Assembly: GCA_034509755.1 (NCBI GenBank)
Contig: CM067541.1
Coordinates: 7,180,001-7,244,000, forward strand
Direction of reading: 5' to 3'
DNA: 64,000 bases
From: Anisodus tanguticus
Lineage: Eukaryota; Streptophyta; Magnoliopsida; Solanales; Solanaceae
Each line of letters begins with the position of its first letter. Position 1 is the stretch's first letter. The position numbers were made by a program, and so were the translations under genes. Under the pieces are notes generated by a model. It was not told the DNA's origin. It saw only the letters and a program-made list of their open reading frames with translations, and searched no databases. Positions 47,638 through 59,766 of the stretch are shown here, piece by piece.

Positions 47638-50600
47638 ATGCCGCAAGCTCAAGACTCGAGCAACAACAAAGCCAAGTCAAAAGGCAAGGCTCAAGCAAAC
47701 GTCGTCAAGGACACGCTCCTGGATGACATGATCGAGGAATTCTCTGCAGTGGTGCTAGAAGCCAACTTGGTGGAGAATCCGATGCAGTGGTGGGTGGACA
47801 CAGGTGCAACAAGACACATCTGTTCCAACAAAGATGCCTTCTCCACGTACACTCCGGTCTCCGACAAGAAGGTCGTTCATGGGCAACGACGCTTCCTCGA
47901 CGTGCTAGGGGTTGGAAAGGTGGTCTGAAGATGACTTCCGGCAAGGAACTCACTCTGAAGGAAGTGATGCACGTCCCAGATATTAGAAGAAATCTAGTTT
48001 CTGGACCTTTATTGGTTAATGCTGGTTTTAGGCTAGTGTTTGAATCAAATAAATTTGTACTCACTAAAAATAGCACATTTGTGGGGAGGGGCTTCGTCGT
48101 GAAGGCCTCTTCAAAGTGAATGCCATGTCTCGTATTGCGTCAAGGAAATAAAGTTGAGTCTTCTTCTTATTTGCTTGAGTCTTCTAATTTATGGCATCAT
48201 AGATTAGGACACGTAAACTACAAGTCTATTCAAAGGTGGTAAAGATGGAGTTGTTGCCTTCTATCGACATAAACCCTCAACATAAGTGTAAGGTGTGCGT
48301 AGAGGCAAAACTCACCAAGCTTCCTTTTCGATCCGTCGAAAGGAATACCGCTCCTCTAGAACTTATTCACACGAGATATATGTGATTTGAAGTTTGCACA
48401 AACTAGAGGGGGAACAAGTACTTTGTGACATTTATAGATGATAGCACAAGGTATTGTTACCTTTACTTGTTGAAAAGTAAGGATGAAGCCTTTGAAGCGT
48501 TCCGACGTTACAAAGCGAAGTTGAGAATCAACTTAGCCTACGGATTAAATCCATTCGTAGCGATAGAGGGGAGAATATGTAGCGCCTTTTGAGGAATATT
48601 GTGCCCAAGAAGGCATTATTCATCAAACGACGGCTCCATACTCACCTCAATCAAACGGTGTGGCGGAACGTAAGAACCGCACATTAAAGGAAATGATGAA
48701 TGCCTTGCTTATCAATTAGGACTTCCCCAAAACATGTGGGAGAAGCCGTCCTTACCGCTAATACGATTCTCGAACAGAGTCCCACATAAGGGTAAGGACA
48801 AAACTCCATATGAATCATGGAAAGGAAAGAAACCCACCTACAAGTATTTTAAGGTGTGGGGTTGTCGGCAAAGGTTGAAGTACCTAAGCCAAAGCGAGGT
48901 CAAGATTGGGCCTAAGATCGTAGATTGCATATTCATCGGATATGCAAATAACAAGATAGTGCTTATCGCTTCTTAGTGCATAAGTCGATATTCCGAGATA
49001 TCCACCAGGGTACAATAATGGAATCAAGGAATGCTCTATTCTTTGAAAGTACCTTTCCTAGAAAGGAGAAAGACATAACCTCTCGCAAGCGAAGTTATGC
49101 ACAAAGCTCAAGAACCGGAGTCCTTGACCGCCGGATCTAAATGGTTCGATCTAGCGAATCTCGAGGTGGTGAACATCCGGAATCTAGTGTTCCAGATTCT
49201 CGAACTTGGAGACTCAAGAGATGGATCTAAGGCGAAGTAAAAGGGCCAGAAGGATAAATCCTTCGGTCCCGACTTTGTAGCTTATATGGTTAATGATGAA
49301 CCAAGGACAATTGCTCAGCGTTGTCAACTCCGGAAGCACCGCTGCGGAAAGAAGCTATTGAGAGTGAAATAAGCTCCATTCTCGCATAACCATACTTGGG
49401 AGTTGGTTGATCTTCCTCCGGGAAATAAACCGTTGGGTTGTAAATGGATACTCAAACGGAAATACAAGGCGAGATGGGTCTATAGACAAGTACAAGGCCA
49501 AGGTTGGTAGTCAAGGGCTATCGACGGACGAAGGCTTTGACTACTTTGACACATACTCTCCGGTATCCGGATGACATCCATACGGGTATTTATTGCGATC
49601 GCAGCCTTTGCGTGACCTTGAGATACACCGGATGGATGTTAAGACAGCCCTTCCTAAACGGTGATTTGGAAGAAGAAATTTATATGGACCAACCCGAGGG
49701 GTACGTGGTTCAAGGGCAAGAGAAGAAAGTCCGTCGACTTATCAAATCTCCGTACGGGCCGAAACAAGCCCCGAAACAATGGCACAAAAAATTTGATAGT
49801 ACTCTACTATCGAAGGGGTTCGCCATTAATGAGTGTGATAAATGTGTTTACACGAAAGGTAACTCGACTCATTTGTTATGATATGCCCGTATGTAGACGA
49901 CATGTTGATCACAGAAGCGATCCTAGGGTAATCCTAGAGACTAAGAACATGTTGAAACAATGCTTCGACATGAAAGATATGAGTATCGCAGATGTCATCC
50001 TAGGGATTAAAATCTCTAAGACGTCGATGGATCTGGTCTTATCTCGGTCTCACTACATCGAGGATGTTTTGAGAAAGTTTAAGATGTTAGACAGTTCTCC
50101 GATAGCGTCACCAATGGATACAAATCAAAAGCTTGATAAAAATCTTAGTGCACTGTATACCAGGAGCGATATGCACTGAGTGATCGGTAGTTTGATGTAT
50201 ATCACAAACCGCACCCGACCCGATATTGCTTATGCAATCAATAAGTTGGCTAGGTTCACCCGTAATCCAAGTGATAATCACCGGAAGGCGTTGAATCGGG
50301 TATTACAATACCGAAATACACGTTAAATTTCGGGTTGCACTATTCGAGATATCCGAGTGTACTAGAGGGGTACGGTGATGCAAACTGGATATCGATATAG
50401 AGAACACCAAGTCCACCGGTGGGTATATATTTACAATTGGTGGTGGGCCGTGTCTTGGAAATCCTCTAAGCAAACTTGCATCGCCCGGTCCACGATGGAA
50501 TCGGAGTTTATCGCTTTAGACAAAGTTAGGAGAAGAAAGCCGAGTGGCTTCATGACTTCTTAGAGGATGTTCCGTGTTGGAACAAACCCGTACCTTCGGT

Positions 50601-50915
50601 AATGATCCACCGCGACAGTCAATCGGCTCTAGGAAGGGCACGGAATGCTATGTACAACGGCAAGTCTCGTCATATTCGACGGAGGCATAAGACCGTTAGG
50701 CAACTGATCACCACGGGTATAATATCCATTGATTTCATTAAGTCAAAGGATAATATAGCAGACCCATTGACAAAGGGCTTACCCAAAGATCAGATGGCTT
50801 GCCTGTCAGGGAATGGGCTTAAAACCCAAAATATAAGGACCAATACAGTGGTAACCCAACCTTACGAACTGGAGATCCCAGTAATTTGGTTCAATGGGAA
50901 AACGAAGTTGTAAAG
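47638..50915 (+). pseudogene. copia pol (7-kb element), broken
   Basis: Protease WWVDTGATRHICSNKDAF (about 47790); ELTLKEVMHVPDIRRNLVSG (about 47948); pre-integrase LWHHRLGHVNYKS-like sequence near 48190; integrase FVTFIDDSTRYCYLYLLKS (about 48425) and QSNGVAERKNRTLKEM-like sequence (about 48650); RT fragments YMDQPEGYVVQGQEKKVRRL and PYGPKQAPKQWHKKF (49680-49800), catalytic PYVDDMLI (about 49890), DMKDMSIADVILGIKI; RNase H with [16 protein letters not shown] (about 50475) and SRHIRRRHKTVRQL (about 50665). Frameshifts occur every few hundred bases. Confidence 0.87.
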
Positions 50916-51650
50916 GTTCAGTTGATCGCTTCAGTGGAAGTATGAGCACTTCGGATAGTGATTTTTGAAAAGAAACACTAAATCCAAAGCCGTTCCGCGA
51001 TAGGCGTTAAGTGCTATCGCAAGTATGGGTAAAGGTTAAGTTTTCAAAACTCGTAATGATCCTCAACAGTTGAGGTTAGGTTCTTGGGAAACTTTTAATG
51101 GTTCCTAACACTTGTGAAGTGGGGTATAGCGGGATACCTTGTAGGAGACCACCTATTTAAGTGCGAGGACAGCCGCCTCAAAATGAACGCACTTAAGAAT
51201 CCAAGACGTTGTCCATGGCCAAAACGGACAAAACATTACGAAGAAGAGAGTAAGGAAATTTGTTGTGTTGGTATCATTGTCTTGGCTTACACTAAACACG
51301 ACGGTTCAAGACATCACGTTCACCGCGAAAGTAAGTAAGTCCGATGGTATTCAACTATGGAAGGTTCAAAGGCGAGGCTACTCTCCTTATGCAACATCGG
51401 TCCGCCGAAATATTGCTTTTGGAAATGAAAAGACACCATGTGAGTGCGCCAAAATCTCTTTCAAGAGGGGATTGTTGGAAATTAGCCTTTGGCGGGAGTT
51501 GCGACCGACCAACTTTAACGGCTTAAACACTAGTGTTACGTATGTTGGAGAATCCGGTTCTTCACACATGCATGATGTACTAAGTACGTAGATAACCGTA
51601 GGGCCAAGAATCGTCAAATTTCATTGAGAAATGAAAGAGATATTGGTTCA

Positions 51651-52645
51651 CGAAGTAAGGTGTTTGAAGCATGGAAAAGTGTGGTGTGTGATCAATTCTC
51701 CCTCATCGGTAGAGGAAGAAAGAATTGTTGTGTATATAATACTCGAAATTGGTTTGGGGTTTGGGACCCCAAGGGGTATCCCATGTGTTTAAAGGAGGGA
51801 AGACCTAGATGTGCTTCGGTTCAAGGAAAGACCACACGCGCGCCGCCGCCGCCCGCCCGTCCGGTCCGGTTCCGGTTCCGGTTCCGAGTTCCGTGTTTCG
51901 TGTTCTCGGGTTCGCGGGTTCGCGGGTCGTGGGCTGTGGGCCTTCTGATATTATCTTTTTGGGCCAGAAAACTTTGTCAGAAGTACAGTTTGATCCCAGA
52001 AGTTTCAGATGTGCGTTTGGACCGTAAATCTTTCGGATGTACGAGTTCGGTCCCCGAAGTTTCAAGATGTACAATTTGGTCCCCGAAGTTTCAAGATGTA
52101 CGAGTTTGGTCCCCGAAATTTTTCGAAAGGCAGAATTTCGACGGTCCCGAACGAAACGTTCAAAGACTCAATTCAGCCCATTTATTTTGGTGAATTACAC
52201 CTCCTATAATGGCCAATCCGTTGGCAATTTTCTCCATTTATGTGGTGGCTTTACTACCTCCATAATGGTCATTATTTGGCCAATAATGGCTGTTATGGAG
52301 GCAGTCAAACAATCCCTCTTCCTCCTATATAAACACCCCTTACACCATTGTTGAGGCACACTTGATATACACGAAATTACACAAAGCAGAAAGCAAAGCA
52401 GTTTCTTCCTAAATCTTCCAAGCATCATTTCGTTATTCAATATTCTTCACGGTAGCTTTTGAGTTTCCTTTGCTCAATAGTTCCATTCTTTGTTTTATCT
52501 TGGGAGACGAATTGTCCAGACGTATAAAGGATACATACGGGGCAATATTGTCTTAAGGACAGAGTGCCACACTCGACTCGGCAAAAACCGCTTTCAGTTT
52601 TCTTGTTCAACAAAATAGTAATTTCAGTTTTGTTGTTATATTGTA
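51651..52645 (+). repeat. 3' LTR of the 7-kb copia element
   Basis: About 100 bp longer than the 5' LTR, largely because its 29-bp minisatellite has about five units (51984-52130) rather than three. TATA box TATATAAACACC at about 52327. Confidence 0.88.
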
Positions 52646-52793
52646 TATATATATATATTTTGTTAAGAAAAAGAAGAATGTTAGCATCATAAGTGCAGTT
52701 TTTCCAATTTATTATTCAACTTTATATAATAAAATTTTCATCTTTGCTATGTGAGTTAGTGGTTACGTAGAGGCTAGGGTGTTATAAGTTAAT
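52646..52793 (+). repeat. Tandem repeat copy 1, right part
   Basis: Continues copy 1 after the copia element: GAATGTTAGCATCATAAGTG, TTTATTATTCAACTT, TTTTCATCTTTGCTAT, GTTAGTGGTTACGTAGAGGC, GTTATAAGTTAAT. Confidence 0.85.
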
Positions 52794-53077
52794 GTGAGAA
52801 ATTAGAGTGAGTTCTGCATCAATTTGAATGTTTTCTCGTCATGCATGATGATCATTTTCTGTTTATTTAAGTGATCGAAAAACAGAGAATTAAAAGAGGA
52901 AATGTTGTGTTCTTGTGCATTATTCCTTCTTTATTTTTGTTGATAAATTCAGACAAAGAATGTTAGCATTAGAACTGCAGGTTTTTCACTTTATTATTCA
53001 ACTTGGTATAATAAAGTTCTCATCTTTGCTATTAAGGAGTTAGTAGGTACATAGATGCTATCGTATTACAAGTTAAT
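52794..53077 (+). repeat. Tandem repeat copy 2 (284 bp)
   Basis: Begins GTGAGAAATTAGAGTGA and ends ATTACAAGTTAAT; same internal order as copies 1 and 3. Confidence 0.93.
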
Positions 53078-53368
53078 GTGAGAAATTAGAGTGAATTCTG
53101 CATCTATTTTGAATGTTTGCTCGTCATCTTTGATGATCATTTTCTGTTTATTTAAGTTACCTAAACTGAGAGAATTAAAAGCGGAAATGTTGTGCTCTTG
53201 TGCATTAATATTTTTGTTTTTGACAAAATCAGACGAAGAATGTTATCATTAGAACTGCAAATTTTCAATTTATTATTCAACTTTTTAAGTACTTATATGG
53301 GGTAATAAAGTTTTCATCTTGCTTTGTGAAGGGGTTAGTGGTTACTTAGAGGCTGCGGTTTTATAAGC
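53078..53368 (+). repeat. Tandem repeat copy 3, ending at the SHMT start codon
   Basis: About 290 bp; ends GGTTTTATAAGCTATT immediately before ATG 53373, so it supplies the SHMT leader or core promoter. Copies 1 and 2 end in the equivalent position with GTTATAAGTTAAT / ATTACAAGTTAAT but lack the ATG. Confidence 0.92.
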
Positions 53369-53372
53369 TATT

Positions 53373-56300
53373 ATGGAGGTTTGCGGCAGTGCTGCAGTGA
53401 TGGGTTCTTCTCTTCAGCAACCTGTTTGGGTTAAGGGATCAGCATTCCCTTTAAAGGGTGAAATGAAACTTAATGGAGTCAAATTATGGTCTGTTAAGCC
53501 TTGCAAAGCCTCTAAACTTGAAGGGAGCTTGGTCACAGGAAGGCCTCCTTCAGTTTCTGTTCCTATCCCAGAAATGGCAGGTAATTTTTCAAACTTCTAT
53601 TTTATTCTACATTTACATACACATGAAGACTATGTTACTTGTCTAGTTGACAAACTTCTCCGTTTTATAGCCTGTTTGGCCAAGCTTCCAAGATTTGCCT
53701 TATTTTGAAAAGTGCTTTTGGTAAGAAATGCATATCAAAAAAAGTACTTTGGAGATTAGCAGTGTATGTTTGACTAATCAATTTGAAAAACACTTTTGCC
53801 AATATCAGGCATCAATTTGTGCTTGTCCAAGGTTCCAAAAGTGCTTAGGCGAAAAAGCTACTTTTTTCAGCTTATGAAAAACTAATCCTACTACTATCCA
53901 AAAACACTTATTTTTTCCCTAGAAGCTTGGCCAAACACCTCAAATCTATAAAATAAACACTTTAAAAAAAAAAAAAGAACTTTTGGCTCTCCGGAAGCTT
54001 GGCCAAACAGGTTGTTAGCCTCTTCTTGGCGCTCTAGTTTGGGTTCTACTACTAGTCTTTGATGTGTTTGTTCATTTGTAAGGGTTAGATCTCACTGTTT
54101 TATGAATGAACTGAGGTTCTATCTTTCTTTCTGTTTGATGATTTGATCCTATATGTAGTTATGTGTATTTCAGATAGTTAGTTCAGATTTGATGTTATCC
54201 TTGATTTATTCTTTGTCTAGTTGCCTATATTTTATACTCCTACAATTTGGGGGATGTGAAAGTTATCTTTTTTCTGGGAGTTATTCTGTCTACATATTTG
54301 AGTTATATTATAAACCATATTGTCATTGCACACGTTAAAAGAGTAGATAATGTAACTGGCTAACTGCTATATATGCTAAACTCTTGACTCATTTTGACTA
54401 ATATGTAGTCGAGTGGGGGGGTCTAAACATCACTTATATCAAGGAGTAATTGTTTTGACTTCTTTTCATGTGTTATCTTCTTACCTTCTCGTGTAGGGAA
54501 TATGGATACTCTTTTTCTTTTGTTTTAAATTAGGGAGGGAGGGGTAAGTTTGGTCCAGTGCAGATACTTTGTATCTTTCTCTTCTCCCCTACCCCCTTTT
54601 TTTAGTTCTTGCTCATAGTAGAGTCTTGACACTTAAGGTCCAACTTAGTGCACCTACAGCCTTCTGGTGTGACTTCTTAAATCACGTAACTCAAGAAATG
54701 CGGGACACATGAACATTCCCAGATTCAATGGGGTTTTGAATTAAATCCTTGGTAGCTTGCCAATTTACTTCATGGTCTGTGACTGTCTTTTTGTTCCTGT
54801 CTGCTGTTGCTACATGCGCAGCCATCAGCTTGTGATCTTATAATAATTTTGAAATCAACCAGGGCACTGACATTATTGTCAGAAAGCTGAAGTTCTGACA
54901 CATTTTATTGCTTGTTTGTCATGCATATCTTTGTTGATGAGCATGAATGCAATTTTTTTAAATTTGGAAACTCTCCATGGTTCTCGAACTTGCATAGTTT
55001 TCCGTTCCTTCTCTTTCGTATGTAAGGTTTGCGGTAGTCAAGCCATTTCTTGGCGCTTTTCATTTCCTCATTCTAGTGGTATGTGATAGTCGAAGTTGAT
55101 GAATTGGAATTATGGTTCCCAGCTATTCGTTTACTCTGTTACTTAAGCTGTTCGTTGCACTTTCTAGGTGCTGGGAACAACTTTGCAGACTATGAATTGG
55201 GTGAAGCTGACCCTGAAGTTCGTGGTATTATTGACAAAGAGAAGGAACGTCAATTTCGGAGTTTAGAGCTTATTACCTCTGAGAATTTCACATCTCGAGC
55301 AGTGATGGAGGCAGTGGGTTCTTGCCTTACAAACAAATACTCCGAAGGACTAGCAGGCAAAAGGTGAATTTTATCCCTATGAGAGGAGATGAAAAAAGAA
55401 GCATTTTTCACATTAGTTTTTCTTTATTATTATTATTTTGATACCTTTTTTATATTAAACATGAATCTCTTCCTGGTCACAAACTTGTTCTTTTTCTTTT
55501 TCCTTTTGCATAGCTTATTTAACAATATCCTTTGTTTTTGTAAATAAATTCCTTATGTCAGATATTATGGTGGAAACGAGTACATTGATGAGTTAGAAAC
55601 ACTGTCAAGAGAGGGCTTTGGCAGCCTTTAACTTAGATGGAAAACAGTGGGGTGTCAATGTTCAACCCCTCTGGTTCTCCAGCAAATTTTGAAGTTTACA
55701 CAGCAGTTCTCAATCCACATGACCGTATTATGGTTAGTTTTAAGCGGCCTCTTTATGTTGGTCTTCTAGATTTCGTGGATTGATATAGTTATCAGTTTTC
55801 ATGGTGATTCACTCAGGGATTGGACTTGCCTCATGGGGGTCATTTGTCCCATGGATTTATGACTCCTAAAAGACGAGTTTCAGGCACATCTATTTACTTT
55901 GAGTCCATGCCTTACCGACTTGATGAATCTTCAGGTACCGCACACCCATCTTTGTAGATGCATTTAACCTTTAACTAGAATCATCATCCAATTTTGTTTT
56001 GATTTAACAGGCCTTGTTGATTATGACATGCTTGAGAAAACTGCAACCCTTTTTCGGCCAAAACTTATTATTGCTGGTGCTAGTGCATATCCACGAGATT
56101 TTGATTATCCTCGTATGAGAAAGGTACAAAATACTTGGGGTTTGCTAGTCGGAGTTACTGCTCCATACTGATAATCCCTGTTGGTATCTTTATTTTCTGC
56201 ATCTAATTATGTCTATCGATATACATCCGGAAGATAGCAGATGCTGTTGGAGCCTTTCTCATGATGGATATGGCCCACATCAGTGGGCTTGTCGCTGCCA

Positions 56301-57874
56301 CTGTTGTTGCTAATCCATTTGAATACTGTGACATCGTTACCACAACAACTCACAAGGTATGATTTAAAATTCTTGGAATTCTGTGTATAGCCATTTCAGC
56401 CTCTTCCACCCACCCAAAATTAAAGTTAAAAAAATCACAGAAAAGACAAATGGAGAATGAAATGCAAAAATAATTTTGCTAGTTTTATTTCAATTGGCCT
56501 GATTAACATTAATGAAAATGCTTCTGTTCAGTCTCTAAGAGGTCCTAGAGGAGGAATGATCTTCTTCAAGAAAGATCCCATCCTAGGTGTTGATCTGGAA
56601 TCTGCCATCAACAATACTGTTTTTCCTTGTAGGTCAGTTCCGTTTTCTTTCAACACTATTTTGACTTTCATTTTTCTCTTTTACTTCCTTGATTGTTAAA
56701 CCTATCAATGCCCGGACAATTTTGGCCTTTTGGCTATATGTTGTATAATGTGGATGAGTTTGACTAGCAATAGCATCGTTTATCTTCACAGGGGGGTCCG
56801 CATAATCACACAATTGGAGGACTAGCTGTTTGCTTGAAGCATGCCAAGTCACCTGATTTCAAGGCTTATCAGAACAAGGTAAGCATTTTCATAGTCTTTT
56901 CACTAGATTGCGGCCATTTATGCAGGAGATATATTTGTCACTTGTTCTTTATGTTTGCAGGTGGTCTCTAACTGTAGAGCTCTTGCAAACCGGTTAATGG
57001 AGTACAAGCTGGTCTCTGGAGGAACTGACAATCATTTGGTTCTGGTGGATCTCAGGCCCTTAGTAAGTTCGCATTTACACTATTTTTCTTGTCTTTCAAC
57101 AGAAAATATCAACTAGGACATGCAAATGTACTTGTATCTCAATAGTAGTTAGTGAACTATACTAAACTATGAAGCACCATTGCCTACAGTATTGTTAATA
57201 ACTTCCCTTGGAAGATTTTTTCAAAATTTGATGGTTACCGTGGAACTGAAGTGCAAGCATACGAATTCGGTAAATATTAAATAGTATAAAGAATGATTAT
57301 TTGGTTGATTAGTGAATGATAAAATAGTCGAAAACGGGTTGGCAAACTATGTTAAAGGATCCTCCTGCCTTTTACTTGTTAGTATTTGTGTATTGCCAGC
57401 TATAAGCACCAAGATACAACCAACCTTGTCTTGTAAACTTAGATTAACCAGTCTGCATTTGCCAAATAGGGTCTTCATGGTGCTAGAGTGGAGAAAATAC
57501 TTAACATGGCATCAATCACGCTCAATAAGAATTCAGTAGCAGGTAAGTATAGAAGCTTTGACACTTATTATCTTGTCCTTATACCATCAACGAAACTGTA
57601 GGTGATAAAAGTGCACTAGTGCCTGTGGTATACGCATAGGCTCACCTGCAATGACCACTCGAGGTTTCTCAGAGAAGGAATTTGTAACCGTTGCGGACCT
57701 CATCAATTGGGTGTGCAGATAACTCTTGAGGCCAAGAACTTAGTCTCGGGTTCTAAACTCCAAGATTTTATGAAGTTTGTTACATCACCAGAGTTCCCTT
57801 TGATCGATAAGGTGTTAAATTTGCAAAGAAGAGTTGAAGCTTTGACAACCCAATATCCATTGCCCGGCTTGTGA
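53373..57874 (+). pseudogene. SHM3-like: Plastid serine hydroxymethyltransferase (SHM3-type), with several coding deletions
   Basis: PLP enzyme converting serine and tetrahydrofolate to glycine and methylene-tetrahydrofolate. Exons: 53373-53580 (Ser/Lys-rich plastid transit peptide, about 69 residues), 55168-55363, 55562-55732, 55817-55934, 56011-56123, 56234-56356, 56532-56632, 56792-56878, 56961-57062, 57470-57542, 57602-57874. Splice sites are intact. Motifs: LELITSENFTSRAVMEAVGS, YYGGNEYIDELE, GLDLPHGGHLSHGFMTPKRR, MMDMAHISGLVAA, TTTTHKSLRGPRGG (PLP lysine at the exon 6/7 join), HNHTIGGLAVCLKHA, ARVEKIL, PMTTRGFSEKEF-like end and PLPGL stop at 57872. Expected protein about 530 residues. 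Frame-breaking deletions: 2 bp near 55605, 2 bp near 55670, 4 bp at the exon 7 end (about 56628), 1 bp near 57625, 1 bp near 57706, plus a 6-bp in-frame loss near 57003. The first stop is at 55629. No alternative exon repairs it. It may be a real pseudogene or a working gene with sequence errors. Confidence 0.85.
53671..54010. mobile_element. MITE with 19-bp perfect terminal inverted repeats in SHMT intron 1
   Basis: CCTGTTTGGCCAAGCTTCC at 53671-53689 and its exact reverse complement at 53992-54010. A further GAAGCTTGGCCAAACACC lies inside near 53923-53940. No ORF. A clear target-site duplication was not found, so hAT versus other superfamily is open. Confidence 0.8.
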
Positions 57875-58019
57875 TGAAACATTTCTCGAGATTCAATTGC
57901 TTTCAATAGAACTGGTTCTATGAATTGTATAACAGGCAGATTTTTTGCCATTTGATAATGTAGGATGATCACATGAACTATGTATAATAGTTTGCCTTCA
58001 TATGATAAAAAAAAACTTT

Positions 58020-58480
58020 CCTTCTTTTGGTATTTAAAATGGGAAACCAGTTATCCAAATTTTTTTATTTCTCTACTTTTCTCCTAGTTTCTCTCATTTT
58101 CTTCTTTGTTTTTTCTTCTTTCCTCTTTCTTCTTTTTTTTTTTTCATTTTTCTTTTTTCAAATAATAGTATTCTTTTTTTCCACCATAATCTAATTTCAT
58201 ATTTAATTCTAGCTCCTTTCATTTTTTTTATTTTCTTTCTTTTTTAAATTCTTTATTTCTTGGTTTCTATTTAATTATCTCTTTTTCTTCCTTTCTTTTT
58301 TATGTCTCTTTATTCTTTTCTTTTTTCTCCTTTTTTTTTGTTCATTTATTTTTTCATACTATATTTTATTTTTCACCATAATCTGATTCTATATTTAATT
58401 GTAATTTCTTTCTTTTTCATTTTTTTATTTTTTATTTTTTATTTATTTGTTATTTGTTCCTTTTTCAATAGTATTTCAAT
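58020..58480. repeat. Pyrimidine-rich low-complexity tract
   Basis: About 460 bp of mostly T with C, in CTTTTTTCTT-type runs, 0.15 kb downstream of the SHMT stop. Two copies of CACCATAATCT(A/G)ATT suggest internal duplication (about 58180 and 58374). Confidence 0.85.
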
Positions 58481-58484
58481 AGCA

Positions 58485-59345
58485 GTTTAAGTATACTATG
58501 ATACTCACATGGTATCACACGGGACTGACGATTCATTCTTTAAAAAAAAGTTAGTCCTCTATGATACGAACCTGATATATATTATATATTGACAGAGTAT
58601 CATAGAGGATTGATTCATTCCTTCAAGAAAAATACTACTCAATTTTTTCTGATACCCAAATGGTATATATATCATATACCGACAATGTATCATAGGAAGT
58701 TGATTCATTCGTTCAAAAAATCCTACTCAATCCTTTATGATACATACATGGTATATCATATACTAAGATGACATCACGAAGGATTGTTGAAGTTCTTGAA
58801 TGCAACAGTCACAATCCTCCATGATACCATCATGGTGTAAAAATATATTGAGATGGTATCATGGAGGACTTCTTAAGTCCTTCACATGTGTCAACAGTCT
58901 TGCATGATACCATCATGGTATATACCATATATTGAGATGGTATCATGAAGGACTGCATATACCATGATTGTATCATGAATGACCGCTTCAGTTATTCGGA
59001 AAATCCTTTATGATACCGTTATGGTATATAAATCTGTGTAGATGCTCTACGATGTATATCATATACTCACATAGTATCATAAATAATCGAATCATTCTTT
59101 AAAAAGAAAACAATACTCATTCCTCTATAATACCAACCTGATATATATTATATGCCGAGATGGTATCACAAATGACTGATTCATTCCTTCAAGAAAAACT
59201 CATCAGTCATCTATGATACCACATGGTATATATCATATATTGATGGGGGTATCATAAAGGATTCATGCATTCCTTAAAAAAAAAAAAATCTCCCAGTCCT
59301 TTATTATATTCATATGGTATATGTCATATACAAGTTTTATTTTAT
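58485..59345. repeat. Minisatellite, about 10 diverged units of 75-95 bp
   Basis: Each unit has TATGATACC(A/N)..CATGGTATAT, TATCATATA(C/T)TGAGATGG, TATCAT(A/G)AAGGACTGATTCA and TTCCTT.AA. GATACC...GGTATC gives every unit dyad symmetry. Units recur near 58494, 58559, 58650, 58735, 58820, 58900, 59010, 59125, 59210 and 59300. Confidence 0.85.
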
Positions 59346-59411
59346 TTTCAAAAGAAAAAAAATCATAAGAATATATTTTCTATTAATTAAAATTTTAATA
59401 AATGAATTAGT

Positions 59412-59494
59412 AACTTTAGCCTGGTAGAGGTAAGGTCTCCGTACACTCTAACCACCCAGACCTCATCCTGTGAGATTACACTGGGTATGTTATA
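59412..59494 (+). mobile_element. RTE/SINE tail fragment, plus orientation
   Basis: GGTAGAGGTAAGGTCTCCGT, ACACTCTAACCACCCAGAC then GTGAGATTACACTGGGTATG, the shared RTE 3' module; the only copy on this strand. Confidence 0.75.
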
Positions 59495-59766
59495 GTAGTA
59501 AATTAATAACTTAAGTATTTATCTTAATTACTTCTTATTGTGGTCTGATCATTTAAATTTTTATTTTTTCTAAATTTTTATATTTAAAGAAACAAAAATA
59601 AATTAAAAATAAAACTAGAAAAATACAAAATAACAAAAGAAGACAAAACTAAAATATAAAAATAATTAATTAATTAATATTTAAAAATACATGAGATTTG
59701 GAGGTCCGTTAACAGGCATGGGAACATATTTGCTACCAGCGAGCGAGAGTATCTTTGTCTCTTTTC

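Larger units (their letters stand above)
45648..52645 (+). mobile_element. Ty1/copia LTR retrotransposon, about 7 kb, frameshifted throughout
   Basis: Direct LTRs of about 0.9 and 1.0 kb (45648-46542, 51651-52645) flank gag, protease, integrase, RT and RNase H in copia order. It is inserted in copy 1 of the tandem repeat upstream of SHMT; its outer borders abut (AT)n on both sides, so a target-site duplication cannot be read. No TGGTATCAGAGC-type primer-binding site is visible after the 5' LTR; sequence after the shared segment (46543 on) may still belong to the LTR, which would mean the 3' LTR is trimmed. Confidence 0.9.

Noticed and set aside
51624..52193. 189-codon ORF, and a similar 136-codon ORF at 45678-46088
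   Set aside because: Lie wholly inside the copia LTRs and owe their length to GC-rich and minisatellite sequence.
57312..57539. 75-codon ORF in SHMT intron 9 to exon 10
   Set aside because: Shadow frame running into exon 10 in the wrong phase.
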